In this document: piece after piece, positions 8,386-18,244 of the stretch
Position numbering within the stretch: the first letter of the stretch is position 1
Layout: each line of letters starts with the position of its first letter
From: Phycisphaerales bacterium
GTDB taxonomy: Bacteria > Planctomycetota > Phycisphaerae > UBA1845
DNA: 62,435 nt
Direction: 5' to 3'
NCBI GenBank assembly: GCA_020353195.1
Contig: CP070691.1
Span: 1,113,948-1,176,382 of the forward strand
Notes under the pieces: generated by a model
What the model saw: only the letters and a program-made list of their open reading frames with translations
What the model was told of the DNA's origin: nothing
The model's database searches: none
Made by a program: the position numbers and the translations under genes

Positions 8386-9531
8386 ATGGGATACGTGTAC
8401 GCTGTCTTTGGCGTGGGTCGGCAGGGGACAGCCGCGATCCATGATCTGCTGCTCAACTGCGAAGCGGACAGCATACTGGCCGTCGAACCGAGCGCAGACT
8501 CACAAGCCCGGGCCGCCGCTCGGCTGGAGCGCACGGCGGGGGTCAAGAGCCGACGTGTGACCTTCCTCGAAACCGCATCGACGGGCGATTTTGCTGGGGC
8601 CGACGTGGCACTGAGCTGTGCGCCGTACCGGTGCAACCCGGCGCTGACGGAGTTGGCGATTCGCGCCGGTGTTGCATTCTGCGACCTGGGCGGCAACCCG
8701 GACACCGTGGCGCGGCAGCGACACATCGCGGTAGACGCGCGGGCGGACCTACCTGTCGTGCCCGACTGCGGGGTTTCGCCGGGCCTGTCGAACATTCTCG
8801 CCGTCCACCTGGCCAGGGGCCACGGCGCGGACCGGGTCCAGGTCCGGTGCGGAGGGATACCGATCACCGAAGCGGCAGCCGGAAACCCGCTGAAGTACAA
8901 GCTCCTGTTCGATCCGCAGGGGTTGATTAGCGAGTACAGCGGGAAGGTGCCGGTGATCCGCGCCGGGCGATTGGAGAGCATCGACGCGCTGGCGTGCGTC
9001 GAGCCATTCGACGACGGCCGGTACGAGTGCGCCCCGACATCCAACAACTCGCCGCAGGTCGTCGAGTACCTGCAAACGCTCGGCGTTCGCGAGTATGACT
9101 ACATGACGCTGCGATACCCGGGGCACTGGGCCGTTGTCCGACAGTGGAAAGAGCGAGGGTTCCTCTGCGGCGACCCGGCGGCGGACGCACAGCTTGCCGC
9201 GCAGCTGGCGTCAGACGCATCGCTGAGATACGACCCGGACACCGAGAGGGACCGCCTGATCTTGTCGGTCCGAGGCTCGTCTCCGGTCGCGCGCGCGGCT
9301 ACAGCATTTCGAGCTTCCTTCGGTTACAACATGGATGTGATCGCCGATGAGGTTACGCGATTCTCCGCGATGGAGTTGACGACGTCGTGGGGCATCACGA
9401 TCGTGGCGTATCACTTGGCGAGGAGTCGCGGCAGACCGGCGGCCCCGCAGGGGTTCGCTACTCCGGAACGATTCATCGACACGACATGGGCGATCGACGA
9501 GTTGGACCGGCGGGTCGCCGCCGTCCGGTAG
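8386..9531 (+). CDS. Saccharopine dehydrogenase family, lysine 6-dehydrogenase-like
   Basis: NAD(P)-dependent oxidoreductase of 381 aa. The Rossmann motif is at the very N-terminus (VFGVGRQGTAA). The middle carries VPDCGVSPGLSNILA and RCGGIP, which match lysine 6-dehydrogenases more closely than true saccharopine dehydrogenases, as do DYMTLRYPGHW and the SNNSPQVVEYL segment. The likely reaction is oxidative deamination of lysine or a related amino acid. The start ATG is preceded by GGAGG (8374-8378). It stands alone on its strand. Substrate is inferred from family resemblance only. Confidence 0.82.
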   Translation: MGYVYAVFGVGRQGTAAIHDLLLNCEADSILAVEPSADSQARAAARLERTAGVKSRRVTFLETASTGDFAGADVALSCAPYRCNPALTELAIRAGVAFCDLGGNPDTVARQRHIAVDARADLPVVPDCGVSPGLSNILAVHLARGHGADRVQVRCGGIPITEAAAGNPLKYKLLFDPQGLISEYSGKVPVIRAGRLESIDALACVEPFDDGRYECAPTSNNSPQVVEYLQTLGVREYDYMTLRYPGHWAVVRQWKERGFLCGDPAADAQLAAQLASDASLRYDPDTERDRLILSVRGSSPVARAATAFRASFGYNMDVIADEVTRFSAMELTTSWGITIVAYHLARSRGRPAAPQGFATPERFIDTTWAIDELDRRVAAVR

Positions 9532-10383
9532 GCGACGAGCACAAGACCGACAGAATTGGTGTGAACACGCCATAGTATAGGCTGCAGAAAACGCCAATAA
9601 TGGACTTGGGTGTTGCGGTATCGCCCTGGCCGGGATCTTCTAGTCCCTTACGGAACCCGGAGGCGCCCCAAGCCGCTCGACGGTTGCGTCTCCGCATGGT
9701 GGGTATGACTCGGGTGGGTCCGCCCGGTGATGATGTCGCGCTCCCGCACGCTCGCGAGACGGCAATACGACACAGTCGCCATCCGGTCGATGGCGTACGA
9801 ACCTGTGGCCCTTGTGACCTTCCTCTTGTTCCGGCCCGAACAACCTTCACAAGGGCCACTTCCCTATCCACTTGGCGGGCGCCTCACCCTCGGTCAGCCG
9901 GTCTCGAGCGCCGGGCAGTGTGATTCGCAGGGGGGATCGGCGTGCGCCGGCGACTGCCCAGGCCCGGAGGCCGCCCTGCGTGGCGCTCCAGCCAACGTCG
10001 AATGCCGAAACAAGTCGGATTCAAAGTACACCGACACTTTACTGATATAAAGACGTGACGGATTCCCCCGCATCTGGTAGAATGTGTCCGGCCGTAGCGT
10101 GCGGGCAGGAACGAACGACGCATAATCGCTATAAGGTACCGCGTTTCATGAACACCGGGGCGATCCTGAACAGTGCACGAATCCCGCGGATGGGCACTTC
10201 CGGTGGATTCATAGCCAACGGACGCGGGCAGACAGGCTACCCGTGGCATCGCGACGGTGGTGGAACTCGCGAACCGCAAGGCTAGGCTCCCCTTCCGCCT
10301 CAGCCGGGCCGAGGACAGCCACCTGGACGTTCGTTCGCCTGCGCCGCGCGGTCGGCGGAGAGACACACGTCGGAGGGCGCGCC
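9532..10383. other. Gene-poor stretch before the two-component genes
   Basis: About 850 bases with only short overlapping frames on both strands, none with a recognisable domain, signal peptide or convincing start. No tRNA, terminator or insertion sequence was seen. The 3' part must carry the promoter of the histidine kinase gene. Confidence 0.4.
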
Positions 10384-12144
10384 GTGAGACGGGAATATCG
10401 CGTGATTACGCTGTCGGCCGGCTTGGGCGCGATCGCCTGGACCTTAGACGCCGCCCTCGATTACCTGGTTTTCTATGACGGCACGTTTTGGGGGCTGCTG
10501 CTTACCGACGTGCCAAGGCACGATTTGTACATACGCTTGATCGTGCTGGCGACCTTTCTGGTATTCGGGGTCTCGATCTCGCGGATGCTGGCCGCCCGAC
10601 GACGATCGGAGCATGCGCTGCGCGAGAGCAAAGAGAGGTATCGTCGCCTGTTCACCGAGATGAGCGGCGGCTTTGCCCTTCACGAAGTGGTCTTTAATGA
10701 TGAGGACCAGCCCTGCGACTACCGTTTCCTGGAGGTGAATCCGGGGTTCGAACAACTGACCGGGCTTCGGCGGGGAGCGATTCTCGGCAGGTCGATCCGC
10801 GACGTCATGCCCGGGGCGGAACCACGATGGGTTAACGCGTACGCCGAAGTGGCCCGAACGGGGCGGTCGATGCGGATCGAGAGCCATTTACAGGAGTCGG
10901 ATCGGCATTACGACGTGGTGGCGTTCAGCCCGAAGCGGGGGTACATCGCCGCGATACTGACCGACGCCACCCAGCGGAGGCACCTGGAAGACCAGCTTCG
11001 TCAGGCGCAGAAGATGGAGGCGGTGGGGACATTGGCGAGCGGCATCGCCCATGATTTCAACAACCTGCTGACCGCGATCTACGGGTACACGGAGTTGGCC
11101 AAGACCCTCCTGCCCGACGACAGTCCCGCCGTCGAATCGCTGAACATGGTGGAGCAGGCGGCCCGGCAGGCCAGCAGCGTGACACGATCGTTGCTGACGT
11201 TCAGCCGCAAAGCCCCGGGGCACAAGCAGGTGTTGAATCTGACCGTGGTCGTCAATGACACTGTGCGTCTGCTGCGTCACGTCCTGCCGGCATCGATCGA
11301 AGTGGAGCAGACCATACCCCCGGATTTCGACGGTTGGGTGAACGCGGATGCCATGCAGCTTCAACAGGTGCTGATGAACCTGGCGGTCAACGCGCGGGAC
11401 GCCATGCCGGACGGTGGACGGCTAAGGATATCGCTGCACCATGAGCCGGCGAAGCCACCGGCCGGTTCTGCGGGACCTGTCGGCCCGGGCAACGGCACTG
11501 CCGTGCTCGTGGTGGAGGACTCCGGGATCGGAATGACCGAAGAGACCCAGGCCCGCATCTTTGACCCGTTCTTCACGACGAAGCCGAGGGGGCAGGGAAC
11601 GGGCCTGGGGATGGCGATCATTCACGGGATCATCACCAACCACGGGGGTGCGATTCACGTTGAATCGAAGGAGGGTCGCGGGACGCGTGTGGCGGTTACG
11701 CTGCCGTGCTGCGAGCCCGCGCCGGCGCCTTCTTCCCAGGCGGAGGCGGTGGAAACAGTGCGGGGCCGTGGCCAGGTCATCCTCGTCGTCGAAGACGATG
11801 CTCACGTTCGGGCGATCATGACCACGTCGCTTCGAGCGCTGGGCTACCAGGTGATCCAGGCAAGCAACGGCCTGGAAGCTTCCGAGGCGCTGGCCGACCA
11901 GCGCGAGCGTGTGCAGTTGATCGTGCTCGACATGGACCTGCCGAAGAAAGGCGGAACGGCCTGGCTGCAGGACATGCGGAACACCGGGTTCGCCGCTCCC
12001 GTGATTGTAACCACGGGAAGCCCGCAAGCCCCCCCGCTGCAGAACACGTTTCTACTGCGCAAGCCTTTCCAGATGTCGGAGTTGGGCGCGCTCGCCGGAC
12101 GCGTACTCTCCAAAACCAGCACGCCGATGGGGAAACCGGCATGA
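10384..12144 (+). CDS. Membrane hybrid histidine kinase (2 TM, PAS, HisKA, HATPase, REC)
   Basis: Sensor kinase of 586 aa. The GTG start is chosen because GGAGGG sits 6 bases upstream (10372-10377) and the first membrane segment follows at once. Two membrane helices (about 7-27 and 55-75) enclose a short loop; a PAS domain (about 90-200) follows. The phospho-accepting His is H223 in SGIAHDFNNLLT. The ATPase domain has the N-box MNLAVNARDAMPDGG, DSGIGM and GTGLGMAI. A C-terminal receiver carries the acceptor Asp near residue 516 (LIVLDMDLP). Its stop overlaps the start of the LuxR-type regulator by 4 bases, so the two are translationally coupled. The signal sensed is unknown. Confidence 0.93.
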   Translation: MRREYRVITLSAGLGAIAWTLDAALDYLVFYDGTFWGLLLTDVPRHDLYIRLIVLATFLVFGVSISRMLAARRRSEHALRESKERYRRLFTEMSGGFALHEVVFNDEDQPCDYRFLEVNPGFEQLTGLRRGAILGRSIRDVMPGAEPRWVNAYAEVARTGRSMRIESHLQESDRHYDVVAFSPKRGYIAAILTDATQRRHLEDQLRQAQKMEAVGTLASGIAHDFNNLLTAIYGYTELAKTLLPDDSPAVESLNMVEQAARQASSVTRSLLTFSRKAPGHKQVLNLTVVVNDTVRLLRHVLPASIEVEQTIPPDFDGWVNADAMQLQQVLMNLAVNARDAMPDGGRLRISLHHEPAKPPAGSAGPVGPGNGTAVLVVEDSGIGMTEETQARIFDPFFTTKPRGQGTGLGMAIIHGIITNHGGAIHVESKEGRGTRVAVTLPCCEPAPAPSSQAEAVETVRGRGQVILVVEDDAHVRAIMTTSLRALGYQVIQASNGLEASEALADQRERVQLIVLDMDLPKKGGTAWLQDMRNTGFAAPVIVTTGSPQAPPLQNTFLLRKPFQMSELGALAGRVLSKTSTPMGKPA

Positions 12145-12797
12145 ACGGCAACATCCGAATCATGATCGTTGACGACCACACGCTCGTGCGCGCCGTACTG
12201 GCCGACCATGTCCAGCGTGAACCCGACATCGACGTTGTGGGCACCGCGGGCGACGCCGACGAAGCGATCAAAGGCGTGCTCGAGTGCGACCCCAACATCA
12301 TCCTCATGGACATCGACATGCCGGGTCTCATCTCCTTTGATGCCGCCCGCGAGATCGCAAGCCTGCGCCCGGATGTGCGGGTCATCTTCCTCAGCGCGTT
12401 CCTGCACGATTGGTACATTCAGCAGGCGTTACAGGTCAAAGCCCGCGGTTATCTGACGAAGCGTGAACCGCCGGAGACGGTGGTGGCGGCGATTCGCGAG
12501 GTCGCCTCCGGGGGGGCCTACTTTTCCGAGGAGGTCCGCTCCCGGATCACGGTCGGTTCCCACGGAGTGTCGCTGGCAGAGGGCACGGCCTCCCTGGCGT
12601 CCACGCTGACCACGCGGGAGGTCGAAGTCCTGCGGTACATCGCCAGCGGCCTGTCCAAGAAGGAAATCGCCGGTATCATGCACATCAGCGCGAAGACCGT
12701 GGACAAACACTCCACAAACCTGATGCGCAAGCTGAAGATCCACGACCGTGTCGAGCTGGCGCGCTACGCGATTCGCGCGGGGTTGGCCGAAGCCTGA
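12141..12797 (+). CDS. NarL/FixJ-type response regulator
   Basis: Response regulator of 218 aa. The receiver has IVDDH at 9-13 and the phospho-acceptor D57 in ILMDIDMPG; the switch Lys is in YLTKREPP. The C-terminal LuxR-type helix-turn-helix runs from LTTREVEVLRYIASGLSKKE to VDKHSTNLMRKLKI. The ATG overlaps the kinase stop codon (ATGA), so it is the obvious partner of the upstream hybrid kinase. Whether it also controls the adjacent sigma-factor cassette, 64 bases downstream, is not shown by the sequence. Confidence 0.94.
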   Translation: MNGNIRIMIVDDHTLVRAVLADHVQREPDIDVVGTAGDADEAIKGVLECDPNIILMDIDMPGLISFDAAREIASLRPDVRVIFLSAFLHDWYIQQALQVKARGYLTKREPPETVVAAIREVASGGAYFSEEVRSRITVGSHGVSLAEGTASLASTLTTREVEVLRYIASGLSKKEIAGIMHISAKTVDKHSTNLMRKLKIHDRVELARYAIRAGLAEA

Positions 12798-12861
12798 GAC
12801 CGTCCGGCCCGCCGCAGCATAAGCTGACGCTCACCGGTTTCTTCTTAGGGATGACCTGAAC

Positions 12862-13419
12862 TTGCCGAACGACGCGCGGCGCTCGGGCGACGATGTGGAA
12901 CTGATGGCCCGGCTGGCTGATGGCGATCAGTCCGCGCTGGCACAGCTCATCCAACGGCATCAGCACCGCGTGCTTGACATTGCCTATCGGACCATCGGCG
13001 ACCGGGTGCTGGCCGAGGACATCGCACAGGAGGCCTTTCTTCGGGTGTGGCGATCGGCAGGATCGTACGTGCCGTCGGCCCAATTCACGACGTGGCTGTA
13101 CCGGATCGTCGTCAACCTGTGCATCGATGCGAGCAGGAAGCCCAAAGCACTGACCATCGACGGGCCGGCGGTTCCCCATCCGGAGATGGCGGCGGTTTCA
13201 TCCGGCCTGGAACGGAGCGATCGTATCGCGGCCGTTCGGCGCGCCGTCGCCCGCTTGCCGCGGCGGCAGCGGGTGGCCCTGGTCCTGCACCGGTTCAGCG
13301 GGCTGTCGATCCGGGTCATCTCCGACGCCACCGGTTGGTCCGAATCGGCGGTGGAATCCCTACTGGTTCGCGCATATGCCTCGTTGCGGCAGGCACTTAC
13401 GGAGTTCACCGAATCATGA
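12862..13419 (+). CDS. ECF-type RNA polymerase sigma factor
   Basis: Sigma factor of 185 aa with only regions 2 and 4. Region 2 contains AEDIAQEAFLRVWRS and FTTWLYRIVVNLCID; region 4 contains ARLPRRQRVALVLHRF and ATGWSESAVESLLVRAY. The start is TTG at 12862; an ATG at 12904 would remove 14 residues ahead of region 2 and is the alternative. It is followed by a zinc-binding anti-sigma gene and a periplasmic sensor gene, an arrangement resembling the CnrH/CnrY/CnrX metal-response system of Cupriavidus, although the anti-sigma here is of the zf-HC2 type. Confidence 0.93.
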   Translation: MPNDARRSGDDVELMARLADGDQSALAQLIQRHQHRVLDIAYRTIGDRVLAEDIAQEAFLRVWRSAGSYVPSAQFTTWLYRIVVNLCIDASRKPKALTIDGPAVPHPEMAAVSSGLERSDRIAAVRRAVARLPRRQRVALVLHRFSGLSIRVISDATGWSESAVESLLVRAYASLRQALTEFTES

Positions 13420-13474
13420 GAAGCGCCCGCAGGGCGGTGCCGATGACGTCGTTTCACTATTGGAGGTCCGTGTC

Positions 13475-13966
13475 GTGACGTGTCCATACACCCCCAACCT
13501 GCTCCGCCTGGTGGCCGGTGAGCCGGCAATAGCGGAAAGACGTGACATGCAGGCGCACCTGGCAACGTGCGCTGTATGCGCCCGTGAGCATGCCCGGCTG
13601 ATCGAGGTCTGGCAGGCGCTGGGCGAATGGGAGACGGATGTAGCGGGCATCGACCTGACGGCGCGAGTGCTGGCGGAGGTGAGCCGCGAATCGGCCGATC
13701 GAACCGGGCCGGCCCGGCGGTTCCACGCGTTGGCCCCGATGGTGCGGGCGGCGGCGTCAATCCTCATCGCCGTCGGCTTGGGGATCGGGGCCGGGTACGT
13801 CCTACCATTGCGTTTCGGTGAGACCGGCAACCGATCGCAGGAGACGGCCAGCGCCGAGGCCATCGTGGAAGCTCTCGGGCTCTCGCATCTTGGGAGCGAC
13901 TCCGCCACAGGCCTGCTGAACGCGCTGGATGCGGACTCACCGAGTGAAGGAGACGAGTCGTCATGA
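13475..13966 (+). CDS. Membrane anti-sigma factor with zf-HC2-like zinc site
   Basis: Anti-sigma factor of 163 aa. The GTG start is supported by GGAGG at 13462-13466, 8 bases upstream. The N-terminal cytoplasmic part has H28-x3-C32-x2-C35, the zinc anti-sigma motif, and C3 could be the fourth ligand. One membrane helix lies near residues 88-110, ending in a short outer tail. It presumably holds the upstream ECF sigma at the membrane. Its stop overlaps the start of the sensor-like gene by 4 bases, so the two are coupled. Confidence 0.85.
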   Translation: MTCPYTPNLLRLVAGEPAIAERRDMQAHLATCAVCAREHARLIEVWQALGEWETDVAGIDLTARVLAEVSRESADRTGPARRFHALAPMVRAAASILIAVGLGIGAGYVLPLRFGETGNRSQETASAEAIVEALGLSHLGSDSATGLLNALDADSPSEGDESS

Positions 13967-14538
13967 CCGCAAAACCAGGCACACGTATGCTCATGCTGGC
14001 TGCCGTGTTGTTTGCCGGCAGTTTCGTGGGAACCGCGGTGACTCGCTCGCAAACGGCAGCGTCACGCCCGTGCCCGGCTCGGGGACCTCTGCCAAGATGG
14101 CTTGGCCTGGGGGCAGAAGAGGCGGCGGCGATCGAGGCAGTGGACCCGCAGTTCTCGGAAGATCTGCTCAAACTGAGGGGCGAAGTGGACGACGCCCGAG
14201 CGGCGCTGATCACTTTGTTTGCGAAACCGGACGTCACCGACGACGAACTGCGCGCCCAGATCGACGCGGTCATTGATGCCAACAACCGCGTGGAACGCCG
14301 CGTCGCCGACTATCTCGTTTCCGTACGACGCTATCTGACGCCCGCCCAACAGAGGAAGCTGTTCGACCGCTGCGCGGACGAAGTTCGGCAGTGCAGGCGA
14401 CGGTGGCAGCGCGGCCACTGTTCGGGATGTGGGGCATTACGGGGCACGGCGCTGCGGCCCGGGCGCGGGCACGGGCAAGGCCAAGGGAAAGGAGCGGGGG
14501 CGGGCCACGGCTTCGGCCGCGACTCCGGGAGGCCTTAG
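13963..14538 (+). CDS. CnrX/Spy-like periplasmic sensor with Cys and Gly/His-rich tail
   Basis: Protein of 191 aa with an N-terminal signal anchor (RMLMLAAVLFAGSFVGTAV). The helical core at about 45-135 has LGLGAEEAAAIEAVDPQF and the YLTPAQQRKLFDRC segment, the pattern of the heavy-metal-sensor / Spy-CpxP group. The C-terminal 45 residues leave the family pattern: RRRWQRGHCSGCG, followed by a Gly/His/Arg-rich run. The Cys and His could bind metal, which suits a sensor that releases the anti-sigma factor. It is the third gene of the sigma cassette, overlapping the anti-sigma by 4 bases. The ligand is inference. Confidence 0.75.
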   Translation: MTAKPGTRMLMLAAVLFAGSFVGTAVTRSQTAASRPCPARGPLPRWLGLGAEEAAAIEAVDPQFSEDLLKLRGEVDDARAALITLFAKPDVTDDELRAQIDAVIDANNRVERRVADYLVSVRRYLTPAQQRKLFDRCADEVRQCRRRWQRGHCSGCGALRGTALRPGRGHGQGQGKGAGAGHGFGRDSGRP

Positions 14539-15094
14539 CCCGATTCCGCCCTCCGCACACCTCGCATAGGCGCACCGAATGCGAACACGTCATGCTCACG
14601 CAAGCCGGTGTTCAGCGTAAGGTGGTGCGGGCACTCTCCCTTCTCACACTACTACTCGAATCGCCCATCGCAGCAACTGTTTCGTGCTTGCCCAGGTCGG
14701 GTGTAGTCTGGTTGTCCGATGCCGAGCATGTCTGGCCCCAGTCACGAACCCACGAAGTGTGGGGAAACAAATCTCGAGTGCGTCCGCAGGGACCAGAACA
14801 GACGGCGCGCTGACTGCCGTCCGAACCAACATCAAGTACACCGGCCGCGGCGGCGCCACCGCTGACACCGTAGCGAGCCGGCAAGCAAAGCGACCCTGCG
14901 GGCAGCGCATGGACCGCAAGGCGGGACATGGCGGCTGTCCGGGGCAACGAGGGCTATGCGGACGGAGCTGTCGGGAATCACGGCGGGCGCGGGACGACCG
15001 GGCGGGGCGTGCGCGGTGGGGTCCGCGGCGAGGTGCGGGTGATCAAGGGCCGGCGTGCCGGGCGCTCGGATGATCAGGACGTGGCAGTGCTCTC
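14539..15094. other. Gene-free stretch where a permease would be expected
   Basis: About 555 bases between the sensor gene and the end of the ABC ATPase gene. Frames on both strands are short and lack membrane segments, so this is not a hidden MacB permease. No repeat or terminator stood out. Confidence 0.45.
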
Positions 15095-15811
15095 TTACGT
15101 GGTCACCGCGCGGAGGTCGGACTGGCGGACGTCGTGCTCCACGCGTCCGTCGCGCAACGTCAGGTTGCGGTCGTAACGCCGGGCCACGTCCACTTCGTGC
15201 GTGACCATGATGATCGTCTTCCCCTCCGCCCGCAGCTGATCGAATACCGACAGGATCATCTCCCCGGTCGCAGTGTCGAGGTTTCCCGTCGGTTCGTCGG
15301 CGAGGATGATCAGTGGATCGTTGATCAGCGCCCGCGCGATGGCGGCACGCTGCTGCTGCCCGCCCGACAGCTCCATGGGGCGATGGTGTGCGCGATCCAC
15401 CAGGTCGACCAGCTCCATGACCCGGGTCGCCCGGCGCCGCCGTTCGACCGCCGGAACCGACTGGTAAAAAAGTGGCACCTCCAGGTTCTCCAACACGGTC
15501 AACTGGTGGATCAGATTGAAGTTCTGAAACACGAAACCCACCCGGCGCCCCCGGATGTCGGACAGGCCGTCGTCGTCCAGATCGGACACGTCCACCCCGC
15601 CAAGGATGTACTGCCCGCCGGTGGGCTGGTCGAGACAGCCGATGATGTTCATCATTGTGCTCTTGCCGGACCCGCTCGGCCCGAGAATGGCGACGGATTC
15701 ACCGCGCTGGAATTCCAGCGTGATGCCGCGGAGGGCTTCGACGGCCACCGGTGATTCGGCGGTGCCGTACACCTTGGTCACTTCGTACAAGGCAGCGATT
15801 GGCTCCGACAC
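15095..15811 (-). CDS. ABC transporter ATP-binding protein, MacB/LolD type
   Basis: ATPase of 238 aa with all hallmarks: Walker [10 protein letters not shown], signature [15 protein letters not shown], Walker [14 protein letters not shown], and the switch His in MVTHE. The sequence is typical of the MacB/LolD/FtsE group, which powers export of macrolides, lipoproteins or peptides with a FtsX-like permease. It starts 9 bases after the adaptor gene stop, so they are one operon. No permease follows within the window, which is unusual; it may be encoded elsewhere or be lost. The C-terminal residues past about 220 are not conserved. Confidence 0.93.
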   Translation of the reverse strand: MSEPIAALYEVTKVYGTAESPVAVEALRGITLEFQRGESVAILGPSGSGKSTMMNIIGCLDQPTGGQYILGGVDVSDLDDDGLSDIRGRRVGFVFQNFNLIHQLTVLENLEVPLFYQSVPAVERRRRATRVMELVDLVDRAHHRPMELSGGQQQRAAIARALINDPLIILADEPTGNLDTATGEMILSVFDQLRAEGKTIIMVTHEVDVARRYDRNLTLRDGRVEHDVRQSDLRAVTT

Positions 15812-15820
15812 AAGACGTGC

Positions 15821-17635
15821 TCACCTGCTGGAGTTGCCCGAGGGTCGGTCCCCACCGCCGCCCGCCGGTCTACCGGATCGTCGAGGGACCTTGCCATCCG
15901 GTGGCCCTCCGGATCGTCGCTGGGCCTCACCGGCTGGCGGTCTTCCCCGCCGCTCGCCCGCTTGTCGTTCCCTGTCCGTCGCGGGTGGGGGCGACGACGC
16001 CCGTCGATCGGCGGCGGCCGGACCTGGAGGGGGGGCGTCCACTCGGAATTCAGGGCTCTCTGTCGTCGGCGGTTCGGGAATCTCCCGCTTGAGGTCATCG
16101 GACACCGCCAGCAGGATTTCATGGCCCTCGGCGATGCCGTCAGTGACTTCGACGAATTCGTCGTTTGACGGCCCCACGCTGACCTCGACGGGCCGGGCCT
16201 GGTCCCGGTACTGGCGAAACACGAAATGCTTGCCCCCCTTGCCGAAGACGGCCTGCACGGGGACCGCCAGCGCGTCGACGACATCCTCAACGTGGATTTT
16301 CACGCGGGCCGTGACGCCCGGTTTGAGTTCGACGTCGGTCCGGTCGAGCGTGATCTCGGTCTCGTGCTCCTTCAGGTCGGGATTCAGCCAGCGGTTCTGC
16401 GAATCAGCCAGGACGGCGACGTTGGTGACCTCGCCGGTGAAAACCCGATCGGGGATCCCTTCCACTTCAACGGTCGCCGTCATCCCCTCTTCGATTTTGG
16501 TGGCGACGGCTTCGTGGACCCGGACGTCCACCTTCATGACCGACGTGTCGGGTAGCGTGATGAGCGTCTGCCGCTCGCGGACCTCGGCACCCTCCTTGAT
16601 CTCGTCGCCGCCGCCCCAGCGATGGTGCTCGCTGAAGTACACCACAAGCCCCGGGGCCTTGGCACGGATCTTGGTGTTCGCCTCCTGCTCACGGTATTTC
16701 GCGAGCCGCTTGCGGGCGATTTCCGTTTCCGCCTGCCGGGCCTCCCAATCCGTACGTTTCTGGTCCGCCTTGGCGGCCGCGCTTTTCTTGACCCGTTCCA
16801 GGTCCTTTTCGGCCTCCGCCAAGTCGGATTCCTTCTGGCGCTGGTCTTTCGGGTGCGTGTACTTGCCGAGGATGTACTTGGCCAGCCCGGCCTTCTTCAC
16901 CGCGATTCCAGCGACGAGGACGGCAAACTTGTCGCGATCGTATTCCCTCTTGGTGATGAACTTCTTCTCATAGAGTTCCTGCGAGTCCTTGAATTTCGCC
17001 TCCGCCTGGCTGAGTTCTTCCTGCGCACGCTCGAGTTCCAGGTTCGCGTCCATCTCCTGCTGAGCCCAGTCGCCCTCTTCGTACTTGAGCAACTCGTCCC
17101 TTGCGTTCTGCACGGCCAGTTCGGCTTTGCGGACGTCGCTGGCGTTCTGATCCAGCTGGATCTCGTACTCTTTCTCGGCGTTGCTGAGATCGGCTTCAGC
17201 CTCGTTTACCCTGGCGGCTTCGGTTTCGATTCGCTCGGCGATCTCATTGCTGGCCAACTCGACGAGCAGATCACCCTCCTTGACCTCGGTTCCCTCCGGA
17301 ATCAGGTAGATAATCGTAGAGCGGCCTTCGACCTCACATTTCACGTTCACCGAGTCGACGGCCCTGAGTTCGCCCTTCTGATACAGGTCCACGGAGAAGC
17401 TGCGCCGCTGAACGGTGAACAACGTGGGATCGTCCGATCCCGATGGCGTACGCCAACTTCGAACGCCGAGATAGGCGGCGATGATCACCAGGCCCGCGGC
17501 GCCGATGCGCAATGCCGGTCGATACCGGACGACCCAGTGTGGATGCGGGCGCGCGGAGACCGCAGGCAAGGCGGCCCCGACGCGGGCATCTGTCCCGCCT
17601 TCGGTTCTTGACGGTGTTGAGCTTGTCGTAGTCAT
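15821..17635 (-). CDS. HlyD/MacA-type periplasmic adaptor protein
   Basis: Membrane-fusion protein of 604 aa. One membrane helix near residues 38-60 (LRIGAAGLVIIAAYLGV) is followed by a split barrel/lipoyl region, a long alpha-helical hairpin about 130-310 rich in Glu, Lys and Ala, then barrel and membrane-proximal domains (VKVDVRVHEAVATKIEEGM, PGVTARVKIHVEDV). The C-terminal 70 residues are an Arg/Pro/Gly-rich tail that standard adaptors lack. It pairs with the MacB-type ATPase downstream, with a 9-base gap. Together they suggest an export pump across both membranes, but no permease is present. Confidence 0.88.
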   Translation of the reverse strand: MTTTSSTPSRTEGGTDARVGAALPAVSARPHPHWVVRYRPALRIGAAGLVIIAAYLGVRSWRTPSGSDDPTLFTVQRRSFSVDLYQKGELRAVDSVNVKCEVEGRSTIIYLIPEGTEVKEGDLLVELASNEIAERIETEAARVNEAEADLSNAEKEYEIQLDQNASDVRKAELAVQNARDELLKYEEGDWAQQEMDANLELERAQEELSQAEAKFKDSQELYEKKFITKREYDRDKFAVLVAGIAVKKAGLAKYILGKYTHPKDQRQKESDLAEAEKDLERVKKSAAAKADQKRTDWEARQAETEIARKRLAKYREQEANTKIRAKAPGLVVYFSEHHRWGGGDEIKEGAEVRERQTLITLPDTSVMKVDVRVHEAVATKIEEGMTATVEVEGIPDRVFTGEVTNVAVLADSQNRWLNPDLKEHETEITLDRTDVELKPGVTARVKIHVEDVVDALAVPVQAVFGKGGKHFVFRQYRDQARPVEVSVGPSNDEFVEVTDGIAEGHEILLAVSDDLKREIPEPPTTESPEFRVDAPPPGPAAADRRASSPPPATDRERQAGERRGRPPAGEAQRRSGGPPDGKVPRRSGRPAGGGGDRPSGNSSR

Positions 17636-18244
17636 GCCAGACTCACCAGCGTGGAATCACCCGCAGGCCGGACGCTTTGCCGCTCGTCCGGACCCCCCGT
17701 GCATTATATCCCGGCGCGCGGGGATATCATACTGCCGGCGGAGCGGGAGTGCGGAGATTCCGCAGGTCGGACACCGAGCCTCCGGATCAGGCGGATTTTC
17801 CGGCAATCTCGCGGGTGGGATACTCTCGTGGCCACGATTCGCCTGTTTTCCGGGCGTTTGGGGCAGGCGGCGGAGGGGGTTCCGAGCCACCTCTCCGCCG
17901 CGGCAAAGTGGAGCCGTGCCGAGGTCCCGGCAGAGTCCGGCGCTGACGTAGGGAGCGACGTGGCGCGTGGTGCTGTGCCGACGACGCCGAGGCTTGAGAT
18001 GCCGCGGACGGAGGGCGCCGAGCGCGCCACCGGCCTGCATCGTCGGCACTCCGGACGCCCCGACCGCAGCCGGGCTTTCCCCTGTGGCGTTATTCTGATT
18101 CGAATCATCCCTGCTGAGAATCGCAGGTTGCCGGAGCACCGCTGTGCCCTTGTCACAAGCGGCGGGCGGACCTATAGTGTGTCTAGCTTTCGAGCTCCGG
18201 CTGCCGGGGCTTCTCCTTTGCTCGCTTGTGCTTCGGAAGGGGGT
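17636..18244. other. Intergenic region between divergent adaptor and pyrF genes
   Basis: About 600 bases with no convincing gene; the pyrF frame stays open through most of it but without family similarity. It holds the pyrF promoter at 18150-18178 and presumably the promoter of the adaptor/ATPase operon. Confidence 0.45.
18150..18178 (+). promoter_or_regulatory. Probable sigma-70-type promoter of pyrF
   Basis: TTGTCA (18150-18155) and TATAGT (18173-18178) are separated by exactly 17 bases. They lie 66 bases upstream of the pyrF start codon in an otherwise GC-rich region. Confidence 0.5.

Noticed and set aside
18090..18115. A GATTCGAATC block resembling a tRNA T-loop
   Set aside because: Flanking bases cannot form the T stem and no anticodon or acceptor arms fit.
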